Part shown: positions 1-8,790 of the stretch, in pieces
Layout of the letters: every line of letters starts with the position of its first letter
How positions within the stretch are numbered: the stretch's first letter is position 1
DNA from: Acidithiobacillus marinus
Lineage (GTDB): Bacteria > Pseudomonadota > Gammaproteobacteria > Acidithiobacillales > Acidithiobacillaceae
NCBI RefSeq assembly: GCF_002847505.1
Contig: NZ_MXAV01000007.1
Coordinates: 1 to 64,000 of the forward strand
Direction: 5' to 3'
DNA: 64,000 nucleotides
Translations under genes and position numbers: made by a program
Notes under the pieces: model-generated
Databases searched by the model: none
The model's input: the letters and a program-made list of their open reading frames with translations, nothing else
Told to the model about the DNA's origin: nothing

Positions 1-1
1 C

Positions 2-289
2 TTCCGTCTGCCTTCGACCAGAGGTGTTGCACTTCATTTTAGAGCGCGCCGCCAACTGTCCGTGGTGCGCTTTGCGGTGCTGGTGAACATGACGTTCAAT
101 TTGGGGATTCAGGGATTGCTGGGTTTTCACGAGATGCTCCAGGCCTTGCAGCAGGGTGACTACGCCGGCGCTGCGGATGCCATGGTTCAGAGTCTTTGGT
201 ACCAGCAGACCGGGGAACGGGCGCGCACCTTGGTGGAACAGATGCGTAGCAATCGATGGCCGGCATTGCCAAGGACCACGGCGTTGTGA
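2..289 (+). CDS. Lysozyme-like (T4/GH24 type) protein, 3' part only
   Basis: The frame is open from the window edge, so the gene starts to the left. The visible 95 residues look like the C-terminal half of a phage-type lysozyme: NMTFNLGIQGLLGF, then a small helical stretch with LQQGDYAGAADAM, then SLWYQQTGERARTLVEQMRS, which follows the usual order of that fold. The catalytic N-terminal Glu/Asp region is not in view. Such muramidases in conjugative elements open the peptidoglycan for the secretion channel, but a prophage origin is equally possible. It overlaps the patatin gene by 34 bp. The family call is by pattern recognition only. Confidence 0.6.
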   Translation, partial: FRLPSTRGVALHFRARRQLSVVRFAVLVNMTFNLGIQGLLGFHEMLQALQQGDYAGAADAMVQSLWYQQTGERARTLVEQMRSNRWPALPRTTAL

Positions 290-1125
290 ACCATCCGGTT
301 GCGGGGTCCAAAAAGCCGATCCAAGTAGCGCTGAGCGGCTCCGGTTTTCTGCTGCCCGTGCATTTGGGGGCATTGCAGGCCATCGAAGCCGCCGGGTACC
401 GTGTCTCTGCTTTGAGTGGTACGTCGGGTGGCGCTATCGTGGCCGTCCTTTACGCGGTGCATCGAGACATTCCGTCTTTGGTGAACCTCGTCCTGGATAC
501 CGACTGGCAACCGTTCATGAATTTCGACTCCTGGACCAACGGCTGGCGTCTCCTGACCCGGCGGGGTATCTGCGCGACCGCAGCCCTCGATGCTTTTCTG
601 ACCCGGCACACACAAGGACAATCCTTTGCCGACCTTGACCTGGAGCTTTTCGTCTGCGCTACGGACTTGCTGCGTGGGCAACGCACCGTTTTCTGTCGAG
701 CGGAAACGCCGGAACTGCCTGTCGCAAAGGCAGCCAGAGCGTCGTCCTCGTTGCCTTTTGTCTATCCACCCAAGCGGGTCGATGGGAGGCTCTATGTGGA
801 TGGCGGTCTGACCGACGACATACCGGGCGACGTGCTTCCCAAAGATAGCGAGGTTCCTTCTGTCGGCGTCTACTTGACGGGAGAACCACCCAGGCTTCAC
901 GGGAACGAACCGACGCTTTTCGCCCTGGCATCGCTGAGCGTGCGCGATCTGCTGCGTGGGCAGGAATACCTGGACCGGCATGCCGCGCCGTGGGTGCGCT
1001 TTCTTCCGGTGGACACCGGAAACCTGAACATGCTGGACGCCCGGATGCCCAGGACGGACCGGGAACAACTCATGGAGCTTGGACGGGTCGGCATGGAAAA
1101 GCTCTTGCAAAATCTCGCCGCGTAG
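256..1125 (+). CDS. Patatin-like phospholipase
   Basis: This 289-residue protein has the patatin signature: a glycine-rich oxyanion segment (LSGSGFLLPVHLGAL, residues 27-40), the nucleophile elbow G-T-S-G-G with Ser57, and the catalytic Asp182 in a D-G-G motif. Patatins cleave acyl chains from phospholipids through a Ser-Asp dyad. There is no signal peptide, so the enzyme is probably cytoplasmic or exported by a dedicated system. Its start lies inside the end of the lysozyme-like gene, suggesting a joint transcript of two envelope-degrading enzymes. Roles could be T4SS-associated effector, defence effector (patatins occur in CBASS) or lipid turnover; nothing nearby decides this. Confidence 0.85.
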   Translation: MAGIAKDHGVVNHPVAGSKKPIQVALSGSGFLLPVHLGALQAIEAAGYRVSALSGTSGGAIVAVLYAVHRDIPSLVNLVLDTDWQPFMNFDSWTNGWRLLTRRGICATAALDAFLTRHTQGQSFADLDLELFVCATDLLRGQRTVFCRAETPELPVAKAARASSSLPFVYPPKRVDGRLYVDGGLTDDIPGDVLPKDSEVPSVGVYLTGEPPRLHGNEPTLFALASLSVRDLLRGQEYLDRHAAPWVRFLPVDTGNLNMLDARMPRTDREQLMELGRVGMEKLLQNLAA

Positions 1126-1176
1126 AAAAATAGACGGCCACCCCATAAACATCTATCATTGACCTCGTAATCTCCT

Positions 1177-1734
1177 GTGTACGAGAACGAAATGACCGTA
1201 GCCGAACCCATGCAGGTAGAAGCCCTTGCACAGCGGATTTACCGCATACGTGGGCTGCGCGTCATGCTCGATGCTGACCTGGCGGAACTCTACGGGGTCA
1301 CCACCAAACGGCTCAATGAGCAGGTCAAGCGCAATTCGGACCGTTTCCCGTCGGACTTCATGTTCCAACTGGACGATGAGGAGTATGCGGCTTTGAGGTC
1401 GCAATTCGCGACCTCAAACACCGGGCGTGGTGGCCGCCGGTATCTGCCCTACGCCTTTACCGAACATGGGGCTATCATGGCGGCCACAGTGCTCAACTCC
1501 GCCAAGGCCATCGAGATGAGCGTTTTCGTGGTGCGGGCCTTTGTCCAGTTGCGCGAAATACTGGCAACCCACCAGGAACTGGCCGAGAAACTAGACGCGC
1601 TGGAGCGCACCGTATCCACCCACGATCAGGCCATCGCCGGGTTGATCAACGCCATCCGGGAGTTGACCCACACTCCTCCGTCCAGGTCTCGCCCTATCGG
1701 GTTCACGGCTGACATCCATGGTGACGGGCAGTAG
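1177..1734 (+). CDS. ORF6N-domain DNA-binding protein
   Basis: This 185-residue protein matches the ORF6N type of phage and mobile-element regulators: a basic N-terminal domain (IYRIRGLRVMLDADLAELYGV, RLNEQVKRN, FPSDFMFQL) followed by the TEHGAIMAATVLNS motif and a helical, probably coiled-coil C-terminus (about 120-165). Proteins of this kind bind DNA; targets are unknown. The first possible start is GTG 1177; ATG 1192 (five residues later) is equally plausible. An ISL3-type transposase begins just 20 bp downstream of the stop. Confidence 0.75.
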   Translation: MYENEMTVAEPMQVEALAQRIYRIRGLRVMLDADLAELYGVTTKRLNEQVKRNSDRFPSDFMFQLDDEEYAALRSQFATSNTGRGGRRYLPYAFTEHGAIMAATVLNSAKAIEMSVFVVRAFVQLREILATHQELAEKLDALERTVSTHDQAIAGLINAIRELTHTPPSRSRPIGFTADIHGDGQ

Positions 1735-1753
1735 TTCACGGCGAGGGCACCCC

Positions 1754-3169
1754 ATGGGCGAGAACCCAGCCTCATTAGAATCACCCCCCGATGCCTCGGC
1801 CAATATCATTCGGCTACCTGGTTACGCGATACGCACCCTACGGGAAACAGGACACGATTATCATATACAGATCGAAACTCTGGCACCGACGGCGGTCTGC
1901 CCAGCATGTCAGGGTGTCCAGTGCGTAGGTTATGGCCGTTCAGAACTACTGGTCCATGACCTGCCCATGCACGGGAAACGGGTGGGTCTCTATATTGACG
2001 CCCGGCGCTTCAAATGCCGGGGCTGCGGCAAAACCTTTATGGAATCGCTGCCTGCAGTGGACGGAAAGCGCCGCATGACGGAGCGACTGGCCCATTGGAT
2101 CGGCCCTCGTTCGCTCAACTATACGTTTACCAGTGTCGCCGAAGAAATCGGCGTTACGGAAGGCACCATTCGCAACATCGCCCACGATTATATTGAGGCG
2201 CTGGAGCAGACTCACCACTTCGAGACGCCGGAATGGATGGGTATCGACGAAATCCATCTGCTGCGTCGCCCCCGCGCCGTGATTACCAATCTGCGGGAAA
2301 ATACCGCCATTGATCTACTACCAGATCGCGGCAAGCGGAGCATTCTGCGGTATCTCGCTGCCCTGAAGCAAAGGGATCGCATCCGCACAGTCGCCATGGA
2401 TATGTGGCGGCCCTACCGAGATGCAGTTCATGAAGTGCTGCCTGATGCGTCTGTCGTGGTGGACAAGTTCCATGTTCTACGCATGGCCAACCAGTCTATG
2501 GATGAACTTCGCCGCTCGTTGTCTCGCTCCAAAGATGCTGATCGTTTACGTCGGAGGGCCGCAGGGGTCAAGAAAGATGCCTATCTCTTCCGCAAGCGCG
2601 AAAAAGATCTGGACGACAGTGAGCGCCTGATACTCGATGGCTGGCTGCGGAGCATACCGGAGTTGGGCGAGGCATGGCGACTCAAAGAGGGTTTTTACGG
2701 TGTCTACGATGCTGACAACAAAAAGGACGCCCACCAACGATACATCGTCTGGGCGGCATCCGTCCCACCCGAGTGCCAGAGCGCCTTTCAACCCATTCTC
2801 ACGGCTTGGCAGAACTGGGAGCCTTACATCCTGGCCTACTTCGACCAGCAGGTCACCAACGCCTTTACTGAGAGCCTGAACAGCCTGATCCGCGTCACCA
2901 ACCGCATGGGCCGGGGCTACAGCTTTGAGGTACTGCGGGCGAAGATTCTGTTCACCCGGGGCACCCACAAGAAAACCCTGCAGCGACCGAAATTTCGACG
3001 AGAGTCGCTGGGCACCACCGCTTTCTACCACATGGGGATGGCTCTGCCCTTGGAGTCTGATGAAGACCAAACAGAAATCAACTATGGGGTGGATCTTCGG
3101 CTGCTCGCAGAGGCGCTGGATACCGGCGGGAATGATACCATACACAAATCGCCTCGCGATCTGGGCTAG
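1754..3169 (+). CDS. ISL3-family transposase
   Basis: This DDE transposase of about 471 residues has the ISL3 layout: an N-terminal zinc-finger pair (CPAC..., CRGCGKTF), a helix-turn-helix region (SVAEEIGVTEGTIRNIA), then the catalytic core with Asp in WMGIDEIH, Asp in AMDMWRPY plus VDKFHVLR, and Glu in NAFTESLN. I place the start at ATG 1754; the frame is open from 1718. I searched the flanks by eye for terminal inverted repeats and target duplications and found none convincing, so mobility is unproven. The gene looks intact. Confidence 0.85.
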   Translation: MGENPASLESPPDASANIIRLPGYAIRTLRETGHDYHIQIETLAPTAVCPACQGVQCVGYGRSELLVHDLPMHGKRVGLYIDARRFKCRGCGKTFMESLPAVDGKRRMTERLAHWIGPRSLNYTFTSVAEEIGVTEGTIRNIAHDYIEALEQTHHFETPEWMGIDEIHLLRRPRAVITNLRENTAIDLLPDRGKRSILRYLAALKQRDRIRTVAMDMWRPYRDAVHEVLPDASVVVDKFHVLRMANQSMDELRRSLSRSKDADRLRRRAAGVKKDAYLFRKREKDLDDSERLILDGWLRSIPELGEAWRLKEGFYGVYDADNKKDAHQRYIVWAASVPPECQSAFQPILTAWQNWEPYILAYFDQQVTNAFTESLNSLIRVTNRMGRGYSFEVLRAKILFTRGTHKKTLQRPKFRRESLGTTAFYHMGMALPLESDEDQTEINYGVDLRLLAEALDTGGNDTIHKSPRDLG

Positions 3170-3198
3170 TCCGGTTTTGGACAAATACACAAACGTGG

Positions 3199-3432
3199 TC
3201 AGAGAAGCCTGTGGCCAGGTTGATGCCTCGTAAACACCAAATTACGAATACCCAATTTTCGCAATGCCATTTGTGCGCGAAGACCCTGCACCACGGGATA
3301 CCGCATTAGTACATCGGCATCCAGAGTATGTGCCCATGCATCCACTTCCGCCCATGTTGCGGCCAGGAATTTAATGAGATGCACCATATCTGCTGGTTCG
3401 GCTGTAATGAGCGGGGCATTCTCCTCGATCAT
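3199..3432 (-). CDS. Small hypothetical protein, end of methylase operon
   Basis: The start ATG (3430-3432) overlaps the stop of the next upstream gene in an ATGA arrangement, which indicates translational coupling. The product is about 77 residues (MIEENAPLITAEPADMVHL...), soluble, with no motif I recognise. It is the last gene of the leftward operon and ends close to the end of the convergent transposase gene. The longer frame (to 3507) contains the end of the preceding gene in another frame and is less likely. Confidence 0.55.
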   Translation of the reverse strand: MIEENAPLITAEPADMVHLIKFLAATWAEVDAWAHTLDADVLMRYPVVQGLRAQMALRKLGIRNLVFTRHQPGHRLL

Positions 3433-3635
3433 TTTCTGACCCACCAATCCTTGCCAAAAACCTGCTCCATGACCCGATCCCACACCGCTTCCGGCAGAGC
3501 GGTCCATCCCTCTGCCACGTCTGGTTCGCCCTGCATTTTCAGGGTTTCCAGCGCATCGAGCAGACGCAGCACCGTCGCTACCGCCTCATCACGGGGCATA
3601 GCTTTAATGCGTTCAATTTGAACGTCAGTAATCAC
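3429..3635 (-). CDS. Small hypothetical protein (68 aa)
   Basis: It starts with GTG 3635, which overlaps the stop of the HAD-like gene (GTGA), and overlaps the next gene by ATGA. The predicted product is acidic and helical (MITDVQIERIKAMPRDEA...), with a tryptophan-rich end (GKDWWVRK). I do not recognise a family. The double overlap with neighbours is the main evidence that it is translated. Confidence 0.6.
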   Translation of the reverse strand: MITDVQIERIKAMPRDEAVATVLRLLDALETLKMQGEPDVAEGWTALPEAVWDRVMEQVFGKDWWVRK

Positions 3636-4189
3636 AACCCGATCTCCTCAATGCCCCGTACAACCTTCACCCCAGGCACCGGATCCCCGCCACCATCATG
3701 CCCTCCGGAAACCCTCACGACCTGCGGTACACCCGCATCGACTGCTTCGCCGCAATGCTTCCAGAGATCGTCTGCAAACAGATCCGGCTTCAGGATTTTC
3801 AGTGTCTGGTACTTGCTGCCTTTGGAGCCGACACCGACCAGACAAACCCTTTGCAGCCCCAGGGCATCCAGCGCCTGCTGGCGGAGCTTTCGGGCTTCCA
3901 CATCCACAGCGGAAACCACAAAGACTTCATGCCCGGCATCCAGCCAGCTCCGCACCGTGGCCAGGGCTTTCGGGAAAACAGGGCAGTCACGCCAGATTTT
4001 CCGGCGATGAAACTCGGCCCAGCAGCGATGGTACTCGGACATCGAAAGTTGATATCGGGCCATGAGGTGATAGCTATGACCGCATTGCTGCAAACGCCTT
4101 TCCAGCAGATCTTCTGCCGTCGAGCGCCAGGCGGTATCAAAATCGAAAAGCACCTGATCGGCATCTACGGCCATTCGCATCCGGCTCAC
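3632..4189 (-). CDS. HAD-superfamily phosphatase-like protein
   Basis: This 185-residue protein begins with a HAD motif I (AVDADQVLFDFD, two Asp spaced by one residue), has a cap-like helical insert, and then a motif II-like stretch (HEVFVVSAVDVEARK) and the acidic motif around KPDLFADDLWKH. Phage and plasmid relatives are small nucleotidases or polynucleotide phosphatases; the substrate is not evident. The start GTG 4189 overlaps the upstream membrane-protein stop (GTGA). An ATG three codons further in is an alternative. Confidence 0.6.
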   Translation of the reverse strand: MSRMRMAVDADQVLFDFDTAWRSTAEDLLERRLQQCGHSYHLMARYQLSMSEYHRCWAEFHRRKIWRDCPVFPKALATVRSWLDAGHEVFVVSAVDVEARKLRQQALDALGLQRVCLVGVGSKGSKYQTLKILKPDLFADDLWKHCGEAVDAGVPQVVRVSGGHDGGGDPVPGVKVVRGIEEIGL

Positions 4190-4467
4190 CGCGTTCTCCT
4201 TTTGGTGTCCAGAAAATAGAGCATTTCCAAATACAACGTCCTGACCAGATCAAAGACGGACCATCCGACGAAGACCACAAAAGGCGATACCAGCACGGTC
4301 ATCAGCAAGGCCGTAATGCTTTGCTGTAACCCCATCCCCATCCCCAAAAAGTGAATCAGCGCCCAGACCACTGCTGCCACACATCCTGCAATCACGATGA
4401 TGACAAGCGCAAATGCCGCAAGAACAGCCATAGTTAGCAGCCCCGCTTTCAGTTGGATGCGTTGCAT
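4186..4467 (-). CDS. Small membrane protein
   Basis: The ATG at 4467 is chosen because AGGA lies at the right distance upstream; the frame continues further but without a ribosome-binding site. The product is about 93 residues with two strongly hydrophobic segments (roughly 9-40 and 52-75) and a basic tail (DTKRRTR). There is no recognisable family. It lies 14 bp downstream of the adenine methylase stop and overlaps the HAD-like gene by 4 bp. Confidence 0.6.
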   Translation of the reverse strand: MQRIQLKAGLLTMAVLAAFALVIIVIAGCVAAVVWALIHFLGMGMGLQQSITALLMTVLVSPFVVFVGWSVFDLVRTLYLEMLYFLDTKRRTR

Positions 4468-4481
4468 GTAAATTGGTCCTT

Positions 4482-5387
4482 CTATATCCGCAAAATCTGC
4501 TGTTGGCCGCGATTGCAACAGGCATGGTTGATCCAGATGGATTCCTTTCTTTGCACGGATCCACTGTTACCATTGGCCTGCGTGTGCTTGTCGAACCGTA
4601 ACCAACCGCAACTCAGGAGCTTTTTGTTGTAAACATCCGTGGCATAGCCCGACAATATGACCATGCCTTTAATTTCCAGGAGCGTATCCAACAAAGCAAC
4701 GTGATCATCGGTATCCATTTCATGCCGATAATAACGGCCACCACGGATAGATCGCGTATCGTGCATGTAGGGCGGGTCCACATAATACAGGGTGTTTTCC
4801 GCATCATAATGGCGGATAACCTCTAATGCGGGGCGTGATTCTATGATCACTCCCTGTAATCGGTCACAGAAATACGCAATATGCCGGGGATAATTGGCCC
4901 AATCCATAACGGGAGGACTGGAACGCTTGTCCCCCGCATAAGACCGGAATCCGGTTCTGCCTTTCGTCGCTCCGGCGCTGCCATATCCCGCAAAAGCACG
5001 AAACAGCGTGCGCCTGGCGCGTTCAACAGGGGGAAGCGCCGCATCATTTTGGCTGTACGCTTTTTCAAATTCCCGCCGGGAATAAGGCGTTAATACGCAA
5101 GCAGTCTGGAGCGCCTGACTGTCTTTTTTATCGCGCAACACCTCAAAGACATTGACGATTTCATCGTCCAAATCATTATAGACTTCGGCAGGACTACGCG
5201 GTTTTTGCATGAGAATGCCCGCAGCCCCGCCAAATGGCTCCACATAGGCGAAATGGGGCGGAAAGAATCCTATGATCCAATCCGCCAGACGCCATTTCCC
5301 GCCGTGATAGCGCATCACCGGGCGGACTGGACGATGTGCGAGCGTTTCTGTTGTGTCGGCGCTATTCACGCACCACTCCAGCCACAC
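4482..5387 (-). CDS. D12-class N6-adenine DNA methyltransferase (Dam-like)
   Basis: The order of motifs is that of class alpha adenine methylases: N-terminal RYHGGKWRLADWI, SAM-binding EPFGGAAGILMQK (FGGAAG), and catalytic YYVDPPYMHDTR (DPPY). The length, 301 residues, is close to Dam. The enzyme transfers a methyl group from S-adenosylmethionine to adenine in a short DNA site. No restriction partner is seen, so it is probably an orphan methylase that protects or marks the element. Its start overlaps the C5 methylase end by 26 bp. Confidence 0.88.
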   Translation of the reverse strand: MWLEWCVNSADTTETLAHRPVRPVMRYHGGKWRLADWIIGFFPPHFAYVEPFGGAAGILMQKPRSPAEVYNDLDDEIVNVFEVLRDKKDSQALQTACVLTPYSRREFEKAYSQNDAALPPVERARRTLFRAFAGYGSAGATKGRTGFRSYAGDKRSSPPVMDWANYPRHIAYFCDRLQGVIIESRPALEVIRHYDAENTLYYVDPPYMHDTRSIRGGRYYRHEMDTDDHVALLDTLLEIKGMVILSGYATDVYNKKLLSCGWLRFDKHTQANGNSGSVQRKESIWINHACCNRGQQQILRI

Positions 5388-7059
5388 TCAAGGCCACCGC
5401 CACAGGCTTCACCCAAATGGGCATGGCGTTCAGCAGGAAAGTTTCTCCCGACCAGGCCAGCAAGAGTGCTTGACCCATGACGCCGGCGATGGCTTGCGCT
5501 GCCGGCGGCGGTACTGCGTTACCAATTCGCTCCCGCCAGGCCGAATCGTTGAGTCCTTCCAGCTCCAGATGCGCTTCTGGATCCACCAATCCTTGCAGGG
5601 ATGCGAGTTCCAGAGTGGTAAAAGGCCGGTGCCAGGTACCATCCAGCGCCTCGATGATGACGGTCGCGGGCGTGTTCGGGTGTGGTAAGGATTCCGCCGC
5701 AGAAGCAGTACGCGGATCCGCCACACTCCAACGGCCATTATCATGGGCCGCCGCCGCAGAAACCGCTCCCGCAGTTGCCGACCAGGGCATGACACCATAA
5801 TGTGCGGCAGTCAGGTAATCGTCCCCACGGCCACGGTTGAGACCGGTGCGTGGATCAGCGACCGCAAATGCGCCCTGACCGGTCGTGCTGCCCGATATGA
5901 CCGTACCCGACGGATCATTCCAGGGGGTGACAGCATATTTGCCAAACACCTTGCCAGAGGGGTTTCTCGGATCAGCAACCGCATAGCGACCGCCACCAGG
6001 AGCCGATTGGCCGCTTACCGCGCCAGAAGTGTCGCTCCAGTCGCGCACACCATATTGCCCATATTCAGCAGATCCCTGAAAACGGGGATCCGCGACCGAA
6101 TAACGGCCATTGGTAGGAAGACCTCTTCCAGAGACGGCCCCGGTGTGTTCATCCCAGGGGATGACGCCCAAATAGTCATTTCTACGATGATCTGCAGGCA
6201 CAATTAGATAATCCCGCAAAAACCCATCCTGTACCGCCAGCTTGTTGAGGGATCGCCAATCGGATCCCGCCTCCACAAAAGCCAGGCGTACCCAGGTCTT
6301 CCATTGCAGACTCGGTACCCGGTGCATGGGGCCTGCCACCGCATCTCCCGGCAAGGGCATCCGTCCCAGAATATCGCCAATGTGCAGTAGCGGGCTTTTC
6401 TTGGGCTCGTACAGAAAAGGCGGCACTTTCTCCATGTGCCGGGCAACCAGCAGAAACCGTTTTCTGGACTGCGCGAGTCCGCCCAGTTCGCCGCAATCAT
6501 GGGTGGTTTCGGCCACGGCATATCCATACTTCTGCAACAAGGGTACGATCTGGTCCAGCAGGTGCCGGCCACGGTTCTGGATGCGCGGGACATTTTCCAG
6601 CAGCACAAACTCTGGGGGATCATCGTGCCAGGCCTCCAGGGTCAGCCAGATGCCGCGCAGCGTGAGTTGATTCAGCGCCTGATATTTGGCGGTTTTGCTT
6701 TTGCTCTCAGAGAGCAGGCCGGAAAACGCCTTACAAGGTGGCGACGTGAAGACAATGTGGGGTCGCTCATTTCCTGCCGCCTGCCGAATATCCGCAGGTG
6801 TCGCTTCGCGCCAGTCAGCCGGGGGTTCTTTGCCGTGAAAGGCCCGGTACTGGGCACGGTCAAACAGGTCCATGACCGTTCCATGTACCCCCGCCAGTCG
6901 GCTGAAATCGGCAATGGCCAAGGGACTGGAATCCACCCCACCCAGACAGCGAAAACGGGCCTGCAGGTTGCCGATGCGGGCTTCACCCCGATTGAACCCC
7001 GCAGCGCCGCCACCCAGACCGCAGAACAGGTGAAAATGCCGGATTTCTTTTTCTGTCAT
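5362..7059 (-). CDS. C5-cytosine DNA methyltransferase with repeated central domain
   Basis: C5-methylase motifs are in order: motif I FCGLGGGAAGF (12-22), motif IV SPPCKAFSG with catalytic Cys109, motif VI ENV (155-157), motif VIII QSRKR (197-201) and motif X GNAVPP (about 513-518). Between motifs VIII and X, where the target-recognition domain belongs, lie four related units of 30-40 residues (about 296-326, 336-365, 375-404, 420-450), each with a Y-x-V-x-x-W start and ending in VADPR. The enzyme methylates cytosine; no endonuclease is adjacent. The start overlaps the stop of the upstream gene (ATGA). It probably acts with the D12 methylase in self-modification. Confidence 0.9.
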   Translation of the reverse strand: MTEKEIRHFHLFCGLGGGAAGFNRGEARIGNLQARFRCLGGVDSSPLAIADFSRLAGVHGTVMDLFDRAQYRAFHGKEPPADWREATPADIRQAAGNERPHIVFTSPPCKAFSGLLSESKSKTAKYQALNQLTLRGIWLTLEAWHDDPPEFVLLENVPRIQNRGRHLLDQIVPLLQKYGYAVAETTHDCGELGGLAQSRKRFLLVARHMEKVPPFLYEPKKSPLLHIGDILGRMPLPGDAVAGPMHRVPSLQWKTWVRLAFVEAGSDWRSLNKLAVQDGFLRDYLIVPADHRRNDYLGVIPWDEHTGAVSGRGLPTNGRYSVADPRFQGSAEYGQYGVRDWSDTSGAVSGQSAPGGGRYAVADPRNPSGKVFGKYAVTPWNDPSGTVISGSTTGQGAFAVADPRTGLNRGRGDDYLTAAHYGVMPWSATAGAVSAAAAHDNGRWSVADPRTASAAESLPHPNTPATVIIEALDGTWHRPFTTLELASLQGLVDPEAHLELEGLNDSAWRERIGNAVPPPAAQAIAGVMGQALLLAWSGETFLLNAMPIWVKPVAVALSVAGVVRE

Positions 7060-7550
7060 TCCATATCCTCCTGGATGGTTTCCCAGACATCGCTTTCCAT
7101 CTCGGATGCGTTTTTCCAGTCCTGCTCCGTAGGGCCATCAGCGGGGCAGTCCACGGTGGCCCAGAGCGCGGCGGCAACGGCCTTATCCACGGAATACCGT
7201 CGAATATGACCGGCGATGGCCTGCATCATCCGGGGATGCCAGAGTTCGTAATACAGCCCGCAGCTCCCCACGTCCCGATTGAGGGTGTCGATGATCAGAT
7301 CAAGGTCTGTTGCCAGGCGTCTGCGCTGCGCCCGGTATTGCTCGTGTGCTTCACGATGGGCTTCCGGCATCGCCAGCTCCGCGCCCATATCCCGATCCGG
7401 AAACGCTTCTGCCAATCGGTTGATGGCCATAACCATTGTGGCGCTGAGGTCCATGCGATCCCGATCAAAAATAAACATTTTCAGTTTGTCGCGGGCAATC
7501 AGGCAGGCGGCATCCGTGTAAATCTCGATGCTATTCCGGGTGTTGTTCAT
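7056..7550 (-). CDS. Hypothetical protein (164 aa) in methylase operon
   Basis: The ATG at 7550 overlaps the upstream stop (ATGA), and its own stop overlaps the C5-methylase start in the same way. The product (MNNTRNSIEIYTDAAC...) is soluble and largely helical, with a short region DGPTEQDWKNASEMESDVWETIQ. A very similar arrangement (DGPTDQAWHPD...) occurs in the product of 8791-9123, hinting at a shared domain. No family recognised. Confidence 0.6.
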   Translation of the reverse strand: MNNTRNSIEIYTDAACLIARDKLKMFIFDRDRMDLSATMVMAINRLAEAFPDRDMGAELAMPEAHREAHEQYRAQRRRLATDLDLIIDTLNRDVGSCGLYYELWHPRMMQAIAGHIRRYSVDKAVAAALWATVDCPADGPTEQDWKNASEMESDVWETIQEDME

Positions 7551-8788
7551 GCCACACCCTCCACTAACGCCTGCCAAACCTCCGGAAAACGGCCCGGAAA
7601 GCGCCGCAGGGCTTCCAGACTGAGCCACGCCTCATCGCAGGCACCAGATCGAATATCTTCAAGTGTCACGCCGACGGTCTGGGCGACTGTCCCGTTAACC
7701 AGGAATACGTCCAGCCCATGACCATGAGGGCGGACATCCGCTTCCGTCACTTGCCGCATGAACTCAATAAGAATGGCATCCCCAACGCGGGCGTTTGCAG
7801 ACTTGTACTGCGCAAAATAAGCGAACGGCTCATTGGGCGTCTCGTAATACCCACACCAGTATTCCTCGGCATCCTCTTCCACTCGCACCCAGGGCATAGC
7901 GAAAGACGCGCAGCGATGCTCCGGTGCGCGTGCATTCCACCAGTCAGAGAGGATTTTCATGGCTGGATGCTCTGTACAACGTCCGTTGGGATATTCCGTG
8001 TCCTTACCGAAAGGCACATCCATCGCGGCGCGAACAGCCGCGACGAAAATCTCCCGTGGCATTTCGATGACGGCGTTTTCCCGGTGTGCCTCGTTATTTT
8101 TGGTGAATACCGTCTGTCGATGAATCTCATGCAGTTGTTTCTCTTGAAACCCCTCGACATAGGCCATATCCGAAAAAGGAATAGCAGGAACATCCAGCGA
8201 TTCGATATACACGAACGCATCCCAATCATCGGAGAGATCTATCACCTCGACATTGCGCCCAGCGGCGAATCCCACACCCCACAGCGGGGTGGTCGGCTGA
8301 TACACCAGGGGCGGTTTGCCCGGCTCGAAACGATGCACGCGATGCCAGGCAGAAACGTCCATGGACCAGGTGTGATAGGCACCAGGTAATAGGTTTAGCT
8401 GAATCTCGTGCTCAATACGCTGACAAAAATGGCCGGATTCAATTTCCCAGTGAAAAACCAGATCGACGACTGCTATATCGTCTGGCAGCGGCACAAACCA
8501 GCCATAGCGCGTGTCCTGGCATCCTCCAATAAAATATCCCTTATTGGGCACGCATTGCGTGACCTGAATATCACCGGACGGTTGCAGATGCTTCAGATCT
8601 GCTTGGTCGGCAATGACGGAAAGCCGCACATGCTCAGGGCGCAGAGAGCGAAGCAGGACCGGATCATCGACATACAATTTCGGCAAAACATGCAGAACTC
8701 TGCGATCCACGTCCGACTTCTGGATAATCTTCCCCTGTGAATCAACCAGCCTTGGCCCATTATCGGTTTCAGCAATGGCATATTGCAT
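7547..8788 (-). CDS. Hypothetical protein (413 aa)
   Basis: The ATG at 8788 has GGAGGGCG upstream and follows the previous gene directly. The product (MQYAIAETDNGPRLVD...) has no membrane segment or signal peptide. The N-terminal half is beta-rich, and there is an acidic C-terminal half with many Trp/Tyr residues. I see no catalytic motif. It is placed in a modification and accessory operon and is translationally coupled to the next gene. Confidence 0.6.
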   Translation of the reverse strand: MQYAIAETDNGPRLVDSQGKIIQKSDVDRRVLHVLPKLYVDDPVLLRSLRPEHVRLSVIADQADLKHLQPSGDIQVTQCVPNKGYFIGGCQDTRYGWFVPLPDDIAVVDLVFHWEIESGHFCQRIEHEIQLNLLPGAYHTWSMDVSAWHRVHRFEPGKPPLVYQPTTPLWGVGFAAGRNVEVIDLSDDWDAFVYIESLDVPAIPFSDMAYVEGFQEKQLHEIHRQTVFTKNNEAHRENAVIEMPREIFVAAVRAAMDVPFGKDTEYPNGRCTEHPAMKILSDWWNARAPEHRCASFAMPWVRVEEDAEEYWCGYYETPNEPFAYFAQYKSANARVGDAILIEFMRQVTEADVRPHGHGLDVFLVNGTVAQTVGVTLEDIRSGACDEAWLSLEALRRFPGRFPEVWQALVEGVA

Positions 8789-8790
8789 AT

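Noticed and set aside
187-1152. A 321-codon minus-strand ORF opposite the patatin gene
   Set aside because: The plus-strand frame has a complete catalytic motif set; the antisense product is low-complexity Arg/Gly/Gln.
1700-3250. Complete ISL3 insertion sequence with inverted repeats
   Set aside because: No convincing terminal repeats or target duplication found by eye on either side of the transposase gene.
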